64,000 nucleotides of DNA from positions 62,001 through 126,000 of the forward strand of contig JPHH03000060.1 of NCBI GenBank assembly GCA_000750105.3, read 5' to 3'. The translations under genes and the position numbers were made by a program. The DNA comes from Tolypocladium sp. Sup5 PDA-1. Lineage: Eukaryota > Ascomycota > Sordariomycetes > Hypocreales > Ophiocordycipitaceae. Shown here piece after piece: positions 1-10,365 of the stretch; positions within the stretch are counted from its first letter, which is position 1, and every line of letters begins with the position of its first letter. The notes below the pieces were generated by a model that made no database searches, was not told the DNA's origin, and worked only from the letters and a program-made list of their open reading frames with translations.

Positions 1-1584
1 TCCCCTCCTCTGCGTCCTGTTTATCAGCTCAATGCCCGCTATCCCCGCCGCGATGCCCGCCAGGTGCGATGCAATGTCCACCTTGAGCTTCGCCGTCCTG
101 CCCAGCCCCGCCAGCTGCAGCGCCGTGATCATGGCCAGGAACACGATGCCGTGCACCCCGTCCTGCGGCAGGCCCAGGATCTTGAACCCGTCCGTCCGGT
201 GCTCCCAAAAGTACGCCGAGCAGAGCCCCAGCGTCGCCCCCGACGCCCCCAGCGACGTCACCGTGAGCCACCCCCGGAGCGTGTACGTGACGAGGCTGCC
301 GAGGAAGCCCGCCGCGCCGCAGCCCAGGTACAGCGTCAGGAAGTCGGCCCGCCCGATCTCGTCGTGCAGCGCCGTGCCCACGAACCACAGCGGCACCATG
401 TTGACGAGCAGGTGGCTGAGCTTTGTGTGCGAGAAGACGGCCGAGAAGAGCGTCACCGGCTTCACCGTCGCCACCACGAAGATCATGTAGCGGTTGAACA
501 CCGACCACAGCGGCGGCACCCTCCAGCCCAGGAACACCAGCGCGTTGAGCGCGACGATCGCTCCCACCGTAGCCTGCGAGGTCGAGAGCTCCCTCAGCAG
601 TCTGTACCGCGGCATCGGCTCCTCGTACACCATGGCCACGGCGGCCATGAACCCGAGCACCAGCAGCACCACCGTCGCCGACGGCAGGATCCGCTCCCAA
701 GCTCTCAGCTCGGGGGGCGCGTCCAAGCCGGACTGTGCCTTGTCGTAGTACTCGGCGATTTTGGGATTCGAAATCTCCCGTTTCTGGTCCTGCAGTTTCG
801 CGACAGGGCCGGCGACCGTTGCGCCCTCTCGCGCCTCCGCCGCCCGACGCTCCTCCTCCAGGGCCTTTTCCTTGGCCTTGGCCTTTGCGATATTCCGCGC
901 CCGCATCACGTCGAACTGGCTCCGGCCGTACACCGGATCCGGCTTGTAGTCTTCGGTCGTAGTCTCTTCCGTCTCTTTCGCTCCGGCCGCGTTCTGCTGC
1001 TTCTGTTCCATCTCTTGCTCCAGTTGGCTCAGCTCGTCCTCGGCCCTCAGCCCGGCGTTCATGACCTCCTCGACCGCCACCGTCTTCCGCAGGTACGCCA
1101 ATCCCGCGTCGATCTGCCCGGCCGAGAACTTCGCCGTGTGTATAGCAAACGCCGGGTCCTCCAGCGTGCCCGCGACTCGCCTTCCATGCATAATCCGTAA
1201 CAGGTGATTCGCCCCCGCGACGCTGATTTCGGAGCCGAATATTTGCCTGGCCTCTGCTTCCGTTAGGTCTCTGCCGCTAAACGCAAGGCCCGTTTGGTCG
1301 CGGTAGTCCCGCGGCAGCTCCTCGTAGTTGCGGATGATCTTGGGCGCCGAGAAGAGCGTCCGCCGGTCGCCATGTCGATGGCCGGGGCTGTACTCGGAAC
1401 TCCGTGTCCGTGACTTCTGCCATGTGCTTTGGCAGGAGAATGTAATCGATCGAGCTTGGCATGCGCTGTTCGGAAGCCATCGCGACGGTATTGAGGCTTG
1501 CGTCTTCGATCCTGTCGATGCCAGGCCGCGCGTGGCGGCCCTCAGCAGCGCGCGCGACGCATTGGGACAGATGAAGATGCTCAT
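1..1584 (-). CDS. pcp1: Mitochondrial rhomboid protease (PARL/Pcp1 type), 3' end cut by window edge
   Basis: This is an intramembrane serine protease of the mitochondrial inner membrane. In yeast the family (Pcp1) cleaves Mgm1 and Ccp1. The frame is open for 528 codons from ATG 1584 to base 1 without a stop, so only the last residues are missing. The first ~60 residues are rich in Arg, Ser and Ala and lack acids, as expected of a mitochondrial presequence. A charged, coiled-coil-like stretch (about residues 190-290) precedes the membrane domain. The rhomboid core shows SHxxxxHLLVNM (about 391), the catalytic GASGA serine (about 446) and the catalytic histidine in DIASHLAG (about 505). This matches the family and I see no broken residue. 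A shorter start at 1472 would lie in another frame. The family assignment is firm; the Pcp1 orthology is inferred from the presequence and layout. Confidence 0.88.
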   Translation of the reverse strand, partial: MSIFICPNASRALLRAATRGLASTGSKTQASIPSRWLPNSACQARSITFSCQSTWQKSRTRSSEYSPGHRHGDRRTLFSAPKIIRNYEELPRDYRDQTGLAFSGRDLTEAEARQIFGSEISVAGANHLLRIMHGRRVAGTLEDPAFAIHTAKFSAGQIDAGLAYLRKTVAVEEVMNAGLRAEDELSQLEQEMEQKQQNAAGAKETEETTTEDYKPDPVYGRSQFDVMRARNIAKAKAKEKALEEERRAAEAREGATVAGPVAKLQDQKREISNPKIAEYYDKAQSGLDAPPELRAWERILPSATVVLLVLGFMAAVAMVYEEPMPRYRLLRELSTSQATVGAIVALNALVFLGWRVPPLWSVFNRYMIFVVATVKPVTLFSAVFSHTKLSHLLVNMVPLWFVGTALHDEIGRADFLTLYLGCGAAGFLGSLVTYTLRGWLTVTSLGASGATLGLCSAYFWEHRTDGFKILGLPQDGVHGIVFLAMITALQLAGLGRTAKLKVDIASHLAGIAAGIAGIELINRTQRRG

Positions 1585-1940
1585 CCTGGCTCAGCCGTAT
1601 GTGCCAGATGCGAGGTCACGCTGCCAGCGGCGCAGCGACTCCAAGCAGGAAGATGGCGTCTGCGTCACGTCGAAGCCCTGTGGTTTGTTCGTCCAAGAAT
1701 TTCAGGATGGCCTCAGCCAGCTCCAGCCGAAGACCCAGTAGCCCCTGTTAGCGCCAGCAGGGGTCCAGCACCCCACTACAATCGTCACTCCAGCGCTGCC
1801 TTCTGCCCCTCCACCGTATTCATCCCTCACATCCAACCTCGACATCGAAGCTCCAACAGCTTCACAGCTCTCAAACGTAAACGATTTCGCATTCCAACGC
1901 CTACACACGCCCTACGTACCCTCGAGGTCCATCGCCCGCC
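1585..1940. other. Divergent intergenic region
   Basis: This 356-bp stretch separates the rhomboid gene (leftward) from the gene at 1941 (rightward), so it should hold both promoters. It is C/T-rich just upstream of 1941, which is common for fungal leaders. I see no gene in it. Confidence 0.6.
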
Positions 1941-2573
1941 ATGTCCGCCGACACCCGCCCCATCGCCCCCTCGCGCTTCGCCGCCGCCCTCAAGGACCTC
2001 TCCGTCGGCATGCTGCACCTCAAGGTGCTCGAGATCCGCAACTCCATCGCCCACCTACAATACTCCAACGACCAGCTCAAACCTTTCGCCGACGGCTCCG
2101 CCACCGCCGTCGACTCGTCTTCCTCCTCCAACGCGGCCGGGCCGGACCAGGACTGCGTCGACGCCATCAGGGAGAACGAGCTGGTGATAGACCGCATGGC
2201 CGAGCGCATCGCCCTCGTCCGCGTAGAGGTAGAGGAACGCGGCATGAGCTGGGCCGAGTTCCAGAGCAAGGATGAGGCGGGCGAGGCGGCCAGCAAAGAG
2301 GAGACCGAAAGGGTCAACGGCGAGGGCGAGGGTGAGGGCGAGACGGCGTCGCAGCACTCGGCGTGGACGGACGGGACGTTTCAGACGGGCACGATACGTG
2401 ACGGCCAGGTACACCTCGACAGCCAACCCGGCCGGCCGGGCGGAAATGGAGACGCAAGCGCTGCTGCCGGCGGCAGCTTGTCCGACGAGCAGCTGAGACG
2501 GGCCCTGGAGGAGCAGATGCGCAACCTAGGCAACGATGACGGCGACGATGCCGAGGGCGGCATGCACCTCTGA
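1941..2573 (+). CDS. Conserved fungal protein with helical N-terminal half, function unknown
   Basis: This is a single-exon gene of 210 residues with a good start context (cgcccgccATG). Residues about 10-110 look like a helical, coiled-coil-prone segment: LKDLSVGMLHLKVLEIRNSI, then a run DQDCVDAIRENELVIDRMAERI. It ends with a WAEF motif near residue 108. The second half is acidic and low in complexity (EGEGEGE repeats, Gly/Asp-rich C-terminus) and probably disordered. There is no signal peptide or membrane segment. I do not recognise a named family. The heptad-like pattern suggests a subunit of a larger assembly, but that is inference. It is transcribed away from the rhomboid gene and converges on the gene at 3050-4261. 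Confidence 0.8.
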   Translation: MSADTRPIAPSRFAAALKDLSVGMLHLKVLEIRNSIAHLQYSNDQLKPFADGSATAVDSSSSSNAAGPDQDCVDAIRENELVIDRMAERIALVRVEVEERGMSWAEFQSKDEAGEAASKEETERVNGEGEGEGETASQHSAWTDGTFQTGTIRDGQVHLDSQPGRPGGNGDASAAAGGSLSDEQLRRALEEQMRNLGNDDGDDAEGGMHL

Positions 2574-3049
2574 ATGGGGGAAACGGCTACGAACATGGAT
2601 TCTGCATGACTGGCGTTACTGGGAATACTTGGGTATGGATATCATAAACAGGCAATACCCCCCCTGCACCAACCGTTGCACAAGGGTTGCGGGGAGATCT
2701 ACGGTGCTGGCTCTCGTGTTTCAGAGAGGCTCGTATGCAATGGAACATTTTTTATTTGACTTCTTGTTCCTGGCGCCTACATCTAGGCTGCTGCAAAACA
2801 ATATGACAATTGATGAAGCGTGTCGTGTGACGGCACTGTGGGCTAAATATATCGCCCTGTTTGACAAGAACAAATACACTCTGGCGCCGACCCATGAACC
2901 CGATGCTGCATATCCAAGAACACCCCGCATGCGCTCCCTGTGCAATGAACCCAAGAAAATGAGTACGACCCAAAAGGAGAAGAAAACGCCACAAATGCAA
3001 GGCGAAAAGGTCTGTTGCACGACTAGACGTGCTGTTTTGTAGAGGCCGT
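2574..3049. other. Convergent intergenic region
   Basis: These 476 bp lie between two 3' ends. They should contain both terminators. Short open frames here have no recognisable content. Confidence 0.5.
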
Positions 3050-4261
3050 CTACTCCGTGTCGTCGCCGACCGGAGAGTTGGCCCAGGTGGTCTTGTTCCT
3101 CGCCGACTTTTGTCGTTTCATCGACTTGCGCGACAAGGCACGGCTGCTACCGATGGCGTCGGTGCTAGGAATCGTCTCCAGCTTGGGCCGCTGCGCCGCG
3201 TGTGCCGAGGTGCCCGTGTGACTGACAGTCTCTGACATCTGCGGCGGAGCTGCGTCTTCGTCCTCCTCAGGCTGGGCCCCAGGCGGTACGGCACGTGGTA
3301 TGCGCCGGCTCCTTCTCCGCCTATCGAATGGGTTCTCGAGCGAGTCGTCAGAGTCGTCCAGGGACAAACTCCTGCTCCTGGTGTAGCTCGTAGACCGGTG
3401 GCTCCGGGTAAGGAAGAGAGACTCGATCAGCTCGGTCTCGGTGGGGTTGCTCTCCTTTCTCATCCTCTCCTTGACCAGCTTCTCCTGTACAAATCGACCC
3501 AGATGAGTTTCGTCTGAAACCATGGTTCTCCCACTCGACTTGCTTGCCGTGCTGATGGCGCGCGACACGGGAACTTTGCCCTCCATGACCTTGGCCGGCG
3601 GGGGCGGCTGGAGCATCCACTTGCGGGCATCTCGATGGGGAGGCTTGCTGCTTACAACGGGAGGGTGGTAGTCGTTGACGGGCGGGTTCCGGGGAGAGAA
3701 GTAAAAGTCGCGGCGTTCTTGTTCCGTAACCTCCTTTTCGATTCCCAACGTCGCGTCGATCAGCCTCCCTGCCGAGTCGCGCGCCTTGGAGAAGGCGTCC
3801 ATGAGCTTGTGGCCAGAGCCTCCAAACTGCCCCCACAACTCCTCATCCTCGCGCTGATATCCACGCCGCTTGTTCCAATCTTCTGATACGGTGTCGTCCT
3901 CGGGCATCGTGGATAGGTTGTCGCCGACGTTGGTGCGACTGTCGCTGATATTCGTGTGTTCTGACATGCTGGGGATGCTGCTATCGCCGCCGGAGCTCGT
4001 CAGGCCGCGTTGGCTCGAGTTCTTGCTGATGGTTTTCTTGGGCAGGCTGGGGCCCATGCTAATCTCTTCCTGCCAGTAGGGGTTGGTGTTGAAGGGGGAC
4101 GGATGGCGGTACAGGCCCGGCTGTTCCGTCTCCAGCTTCGCCTTCTGCAGCCTCTCCTTCTTGGCCGTTTCCTTGGCCTTTTTACGATGGCGAACCTTGG
4201 CGCATGGCGTGCAGGCGACGAAGTAGAAGATGGCGGACCGGACGGCGACGGGGAAAGACAT
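3050..4261 (-). CDS. Conserved filamentous-fungal protein, function unknown (403 aa)
   Basis: This is a single-exon gene starting at ATG 4261. The first ~22 residues are hydrophobic and include two cysteines (FVACTPCAKV), followed at once by a Lys/Arg-rich coil (about 24-43). That arrangement suits a membrane-anchored or acylated N-terminus rather than a classical secreted protein. A short segment around residues 50-70 (HPSPFNTNPYWQEE) looks like a conserved signature. The rest is Ser/Arg-rich and charged, with several RS-like patches (RSHRSTSYTRSRS) suggestive of phosphorylation, and is probably disordered. The C-terminus is basic. I recall close relatives in other Pezizomycotina, all unnamed, but cannot verify that here. 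No catalytic motif is visible. Confidence 0.78.
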   Translation of the reverse strand: MSFPVAVRSAIFYFVACTPCAKVRHRKKAKETAKKERLQKAKLETEQPGLYRHPSPFNTNPYWQEEISMGPSLPKKTISKNSSQRGLTSSGGDSSIPSMSEHTNISDSRTNVGDNLSTMPEDDTVSEDWNKRRGYQREDEELWGQFGGSGHKLMDAFSKARDSAGRLIDATLGIEKEVTEQERRDFYFSPRNPPVNDYHPPVVSSKPPHRDARKWMLQPPPPAKVMEGKVPVSRAISTASKSSGRTMVSDETHLGRFVQEKLVKERMRKESNPTETELIESLFLTRSHRSTSYTRSRSLSLDDSDDSLENPFDRRRRSRRIPRAVPPGAQPEEDEDAAPPQMSETVSHTGTSAHAAQRPKLETIPSTDAIGSSRALSRKSMKRQKSARNKTTWANSPVGDDTE

Positions 4262-7200
4262 GACGCTGAATCAGCAGGACGCAGCCCGCATCAAGATTGT
4301 CTTTCAATTGATGGGTGACGGCCGACGCGGGGACATGGGAAGGGGAGAGAGAGGTTGATGTAAGAGATGGCGGCGACCGGGGACGCAGGGATGTAGGCGA
4401 CGAGGATCGAGGGCGCCGGCTCGTAGCAGTTGATGCGGGTGAGGTGGTTAAATCGCTGGTTCCAGCCTCGGGGCTTGTCGTCCCGGCGGCGCTGGAATGA
4501 GAGCGCCTCGGATCCGAGGTCGTGTGTCGAGGGCGAAACGTTGTTTCGAATCAGGGAAAGGGGCGGCGCCGAGTCCAAACCCAAATGCTGCGCTGCTTGC
4601 TGCAGGAGCGGGTGTTTGTCAGAAAGCGGCGTACGCGGAATCAGAAAATAGGAGCGAGGGGAAGAAGAAGAAGAACAAGAACAAATGAAGGGCAAGGGCG
4701 GGCGGGAAAGAGGAAGCAGAGTTGAATTGACACAGGAGCAGGAAGACGACAAAGAGAGAGGCGGAGTTTGTCTCTGGGCGCATGCAATGCCGCAGGATGA
4801 TGGGGATGGATACCTAGGGAATGGGCGAGTGTGGCAGTGTGCAACAGGAGGTGACGACTGCCCGCCCGCCCTGGAGCCCCAGCAGCCCCGAAACGAATAA
4901 TCCGTACAGCGCAGCGCGCGCGCCACAGCACCTGAGCACACCTGACGCCTCAGCAGTCAACAAACAGTGCAATTCAATATTAGATCCAAGCCAAGATGGA
5001 CCCTCATCAGTGACGCTCTGCTGCACGCTGTCACTGTTTGGCATAGTCCGTTCTCCGTGGACTGGGCTGCAACACCTCCAACGGGCTGCTTTCGGGGCAC
5101 GCACGGCTGGGCGGGCTCCCTGGCGCCTTGGCAAGGGACCCCCTGTGGCCATCGCCGAATTAGGGAACCCCAGCCAGAAGCCGAGCGCGAGGGGAGGAGG
5201 AGTGGAGGGGCTGTACGAAGTACGACGGCGGCGAGTACGGACTATTACTTTTGTAATATCGACTGGACAATATTAAAGACGGCGTACCTGACGAGGCGTA
5301 ATTGCGCCAATTCAGAGGCGTGCAAATACGCGCTGCAGGCGCCTGACCGACACGAAGCTGCCGCCGTCGATGATGCTGTCGTCTTGTATCCGTACGAGTA
5401 CTCCGTTCACCGTTGGTGGTCTGGCAAGTCTGGTCTGGTTGCTGGCGCTGTGGACGGGACGAGACGAGACGAAAGTAGACGGTCCAGCGCCACTCTCGCC
5501 TGCGCCAGAAGTCAAAAAGCCGTTGCGTTTCCGGTTTCCGGTTCGGCCGTATTCGTACGTGTGTGTGCCTTGGATTGCTGCTCGCTCCAAAGTTCGAGGG
5601 AACCTATTGGCGCCCAACAGCCAAGAACAGCTGATGCTCTCCGATGACGAATGACAATAGCCCTGCGGCGTTTCTGGGCCTCGCGTTTGCATAAGTTGCG
5701 CAGTATCAGGTTTCATGTTTCAGCAAAGGAGCGGGCGGGACGTCTAAATAAATGTGCCAACCAACTAGCACGCGAGACGGACGGCAGCCACCCTCCATCG
5801 CCCGATGCCTCGGGACTCCTCGCGACTCCTCGCGACTTGCAAGTGGTGTCAAGTGCTCATCGTCGAGTCGCCGCTGCAGCATGTGCTCTTCTCTTCAGTC
5901 TCTTCTCCGCCAGTCGAACGGGCCACGGGACGCGTCCCGTCGTAGCGAGGCCATCGCCGCTCCGGCTGCACTGGATACGTTTTGGTAGCCAGTCGCCCAC
6001 ACAGCGCGGCCACGTTGGGCGTCCTGTGGCTCGTACTCGTAATTTGACCTCGCAAGTTGGCCTCTACCGGCGCCACACTCACCAATTGTCGGCCGTACTT
6101 GTATGTACAAAGTCCTTTGAGATTCGGACCAGGTAGTCCGTGCGGACTAGTCCGTAGAATACGCCAACATGGGTCTCCTGGGTCTCATGGGGTCTTCTGC
6201 CAGTCGGTCAAATGGCCAAACGTTCATCCTCTGCATAGCCGTGTTCCCCAAGCCCGTCTCGTCCCCCATTCTGGCCCATGTCCCTTTCGAAAACTGCTGC
6301 CTTGTGCTTTGGCTGTCCTGTGCTTTACGATAAGACTTGGTTGAGAGCCATTTAACGCAAACTAAATACTCGGGACGAGAAGCCATGCAGTCGACGGCAT
6401 CTTGACACCCATGCACAAAGCATGTACCTATTTAAAAAAATAAAAAATAATCGGACGCACCAGTAGGCCGTGATAGAAATATAAAACCACCTACTACTTC
6501 TACTCTATTTCTAAGCTTTCTCCCTGTCCTTGTTACTCCTTAATATCTTCTCACCGAAATAGTAACAACTAGCACCATCCTTACGGTATTTAAACTCCAT
6601 GTCTCATCACTACCTATATGTACATGTCCAAGGGGCATCTGGATCCCTCCCCGTGCTACTCGTCGTCTTCACGATGCTTCTGCGAAGGTGTGTCCATCGG
6701 GATCCTCGACATGGTTCATATGTTAATGCCGGTGATCTTCTACATATCTGGGACGTAGCTGATCCGCTGTCATGTCGGCTCAGCCTATCCTTGCGCCCAC
6801 GTTTTGACCCGGACGGCTCTCGCAACTGCCGCCGCCATTGATCCGCCGCTCACGGGACTTCCGACCGTTTGCAAATTTGTCAATTTATGGCCGATTCTGC
6901 CGAGCTCAAACTTGAACACTGTTGCGTAAACAAAGGCCCCATCAGCCCAATCCCATCATCCATCCACATCGCCAGTGACGGCTTGTACCAGGTCCTTTGC
7001 CTCCATACATGTCCTCGTTTGTGACCTTGTCCTGGCCAACCAGGGGTGAGAAGAGTTTCCGGCAAGCTCACCACGGCACCCGAGACCAGAACTCCCAGCG
7101 AGACACCCCGTTGTCATCTCCATAGCCTTTTCTTCATTTTGGGTTGAATTGCCTTGATGATCCAACCCCGCAGACAACAAACAGAGAAGACAAAAGGAGA

Positions 7201-7331
7201 AAATAAATATAATGACTGAGTCGTCTAACAATATGTTTTACAGTGGCGGCGCGCGTATCGTGCTGCCCTGGGCCGCGTGAAGATGGTGCCATGGGGTGGT
7301 TTTCTGCAGTCATCCCTGTTTCCACGCTGCT
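4262..7331. other. Long gene-free stretch (about 3.1 kb)
   Basis: I found no convincing gene. Open frames are short, overlap on both strands and lack motifs. The right end adjoins the 3' end of the gene at 7332-8591, and the left ~700 bp is probably the leader and promoter of the gene at 3050-4261. Palindromic GTAC-type elements occur at about 5213-5225 and 5391-5406. An inverted repeat built on AGTCCG/CGGACT lies at about 6134-6150. An A/T-rich patch spans about 6425-6600. Confidence 0.5.
6420..6605. other. A/T-rich patch
   Basis: This patch has visibly lower G/C than its surroundings, with A-runs (taaaaaaataaaaaataat) and pyrimidine tracts. It could be a degraded repeat altered by repeat-induced point mutation or simply an A/T-rich spacer. 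No coding sense is left. Confidence 0.35.
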
Positions 7332-8591
7332 TCAGACGTCCCATTCTTCCTCGGCATCCTCGGCGCCATCATCATTAGTGGTCAGTGCCGAGAACGAGCC
7401 ACCAAAGTTTTGGCCGGCGGTGGGCCTCGATGCCTTCTTGGTACTAGCAGCGGGTTGTGTGGCCTGGGTCGCGGGCTGAGCCTGTGGCTTCTCGTCTGCA
7501 GACGAGACAGACGATGCCTTCTTGCCCTTCTTGGAAGCCTTGGTCGTGACAGTGCTCCACTCATCGGCTTCGTCCTTGAGCATCTCCAGCTGTTCCTCCT
7601 CGGACGGGAGAGACGACATCCAGGAGCCGTCCGATTTGACGGCGGCTGGCTTCGCGGTGGTTGTCGCCGGCTTCTCCTCAAAGGTATCCAGCGGCTTGTG
7701 GAGGACCTTGTTGGCACTGGTGCCGTTCGGCGCACCCTGAGTCCAGGCAGAGCTAGATCCATTGGCAGCCTGGAATTGGGAGCCGTCCTTGGCGGCACGT
7801 CCCTCGGCGATGCGAGCCGCTCGCCGCTGCTTCTCCTCCAGGGCCTTGCGCTCCTTCTCGGACTGCTCGCGGGCCGCCTTTGCAGCCTCGGCCTTCTTGC
7901 GGTTCTGGCGCTGCTTCTTCGTCTCGACCTTTTCGGGAGCCTTGGCCGCCTTTGGCTTCTGCTTCTTCGGCTCCGCCGAGTCGGTGATGCGCAGGACTGA
8001 AGGGCCAGCAGGGGTCGGCTCAAGCATGTCACTAACACCACTTGCATCCACCGGGCGAGTCTCGGGGGACAGGAGCGGCGACTGATCGTCGTCGGCGTCG
8101 GCACCGTTGGTCGACGACGGGGCGGACGCCTTGTCCTCGGGCGAGTCGTTGCTGGGCTTGGAAATCTGGTTCGCGCGAGACTGCTTGACCGACTTCTCCC
8201 GCTGCCTCAGCCCCTCGGCCTTGGAGGCGAGCTTGGCGCCCTCTTTGGCCTTTGCCAACTGCCGGGCAAATTCCCGATTGTCCACGCCGTCGTCTGATGT
8301 GTCGTCGGCGGCGTTGCTGTTCACCGAGGGGGTGGACTCGTCGGAAGCCTTGACGCGAGCCTTGGCTTTGGAGGCTTCCTGGGCCTCGGAAGCAAAGCTC
8401 TCCAACCGCTGCTTCTTCTTTTTGTCCTCTTTGCGCGGTTCTTGGTTGGCGGTCTTTGCGCTTTTAGGCACGGGGGCGGCCCCTCGTCTATTCGCCTTTT
8501 GCGTAGAGACATGGTAGAGAGCATAGCCAACCCCGATCAAGGTGGCGTAGCCCCCAATGGTGTAGACATAGCTCATGCTGGCGTCGGCCAT
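7332..8591 (-). CDS. Single-pass membrane protein with long charged cytosolic tail, function unknown (419 aa)
   Basis: This is a single-exon gene starting at ATG 8591. Residues about 8-28 (YTIGGYATLIGVGYALYHV) form one hydrophobic segment near the N-terminus. The rest is hydrophilic: a Lys-rich patch (RKEDKKKKQR, about 54-63), an Ala/Lys/Glu coiled coil (about 215-260), a W-containing segment (SWMSSLPSEEEQLEML, about 320-335; DEWSTV, about 341) and an acidic end in EEEWDV. The layout, an N-terminal anchor with a large basic/acidic tail, recalls ER proteins that face the ribosome, but that is only a structural analogy. I do not recognise a named family. The upstream ~900 bp is likely leader and promoter. 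Confidence 0.78.
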   Translation of the reverse strand: MADASMSYVYTIGGYATLIGVGYALYHVSTQKANRRGAAPVPKSAKTANQEPRKEDKKKKQRLESFASEAQEASKAKARVKASDESTPSVNSNAADDTSDDGVDNREFARQLAKAKEGAKLASKAEGLRQREKSVKQSRANQISKPSNDSPEDKASAPSSTNGADADDDQSPLLSPETRPVDASGVSDMLEPTPAGPSVLRITDSAEPKKQKPKAAKAPEKVETKKQRQNRKKAEAAKAAREQSEKERKALEEKQRRAARIAEGRAAKDGSQFQAANGSSSAWTQGAPNGTSANKVLHKPLDTFEEKPATTTAKPAAVKSDGSWMSSLPSEEEQLEMLKDEADEWSTVTTKASKKGKKASSVSSADEKPQAQPATQATQPAASTKKASRPTAGQNFGGSFSALTTNDDGAEDAEEEWDV

Positions 8592-10365
8592 GACGGCGAG
8601 TATACGGGTTGAGGCCCTCGTTGAGGCAACGAACGCGTGCCGTGGTTATACAAAGGTCGACACTGCGATTCGGTGGCGCGGGGGTCGTCGGAACGGCCGA
8701 GGTTCGAGCTCGTACAGGGCAACAATTGCAAGATGTTGCAGAGAAAAGGGAGAGATAATCGAAATGATCCGGAGAGATGCGTCTCGGGTTCAATTTGGTG
8801 GTGATAGTGCAGGCACGGCGACGTTCAGAGCTCGGCCTGGTGCATCCGGAGCAATCGAGTGGCCAGGCTGTCTTTAACGGGGGCCCTGTCTGTGGTACGC
8901 ACGGTGGTTCGTCAACAGCTCGACAAACGCCAGGGAATAAAGGGGTGGGGCAGGGGAAGTCTTGAAGATGGAAAGAGAGAGAGAAGGGGCTGTGAAGAGA
9001 ATATATAACAGGAGACGCAAAAAAGTGAAGAAAGGAAACTTCCTGATAAGGTTGATGCGAGTAGGAGGAAGACGTGCAGGCAGCGAGCGTTCTTGCAACG
9101 TCGCCAATAGAGAACGTACATTGTGACAGTGCGTCAAGCCTACACTTCGGTGGCTGCAGGGAGGCGAGCGCTAGAGCAGTGCAGTGCAGAGCAGAACTGT
9201 GCGGTGGTCGAGGCGACTCAGACGATGTGGTCACTGGCGGCGTGGCGGATGGCAGACGGGGGGCCTGGGACTGAACAGGGCAGGGGCTTGTGCGAGGCGC
9301 CACGGTCCACCTCAGTTCGCGAAGCTCAGGTCTCGTGGTGGAGTCGCGATTCTTTGGTTGGGGAATTAGGGGAAACGAGGGACCGACGGGCGCTAGTCGT
9401 CGTGATTTGGAGACGGCGGGTTGCACGAACGCGGCGAGTTTGATTGAGGGTCCGCGAGAGCAATTTCGCGCGTGAGCCTATGCCCCCTTCCCGCTGTGGT
9501 CTGCTGCGGTGGGCGAGATGAGCAGAGATGAGTGACTCGTGCAGTGCGGTTGGTTGGTGCTGAGGTGGTGTGTTGTGTTGGTGGTGTTGCTGGGGGAGAC
9601 ACGCATGCAGATGCAGGACATGTTCGGACGAGATGCCACGTGACGTGCCTTCCCGGAGCAACAAAAACTTGGCCGCAACGGCGGCACCTTGAGAATCACA
9701 AGTGCAAGGGAAGGTTTTGCTGCAAGAACAATCTTTCTTTCAAGTGAAGTTCTGCCTAAATTCTATCTCGTTCACTGTGTTCTCGCTTGAAGAGTACCTT
9801 TTAGACAGCAACAGTGGCTTATGGCCGCGGCGACGGGCGTACAAAGTAGTTTGCCTTGCGATCGCCTCTCAACCACCTTGCCCAGCTACCCCGTCCATCT
9901 GTAGGCCGATTGCCGGCCTTCGCACTCCGTATACACGATTCATGCAGCTTCAGCCCCGAACTATCGGCCCTCCGTCGACGTCCAGCGGCACGGACTCTCC
10001 AGTCTCGAACCCTTGCCGGGCCCCGGAGTCGGCCGGCCGGGCACGGCCGCTGGTGATGCGCAATTCGGTGCGGCACCTGGATCTGGGGCTGCTTAGCCAC
10101 CCCACCTGGGTCAACTGAGGGGCACCACGGCGACTTCTTAAGTAGCGTAGGAAGAATCCTCAAAAGACCTCGAGAAACAACCTGATATCACGGAGTAGAT
10201 CCTTTTTTGGAATATCATCGCCTGTTGCCGTAACGCGATTGCGTTGTTAGTGACAGCCTGACGTGGTGTCTAATCGACGAAATTTATCCACTACCTAGGT
10301 ACGAAGTACTTGTTGTGAAGTCACCTCACATTCTTCACATCTCGAACAGAGACAGACAGACTGCC
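8592..10365. other. Divergent gene-free region (about 1.8 kb)
   Basis: This region lies between two divergent genes and holds their promoters. No coding exon is convincing. A GTAC-type palindrome (ctacctaggtacgaagtac) sits at about 10291-10309, roughly 60 bp upstream of the nucleoside hydrolase start. Confidence 0.5.

Noticed and set aside
64..1200. 378-codon rightward open frame
   Set aside because: It is antisense to the rhomboid protease, has Arg/Pro/His-rich chance composition and no motif.
4291..4941. 216-codon leftward frame upstream of the 403-residue protein
   Set aside because: Ser/Pro/Cys-rich random composition, no domain; it lies in the leader/promoter region.
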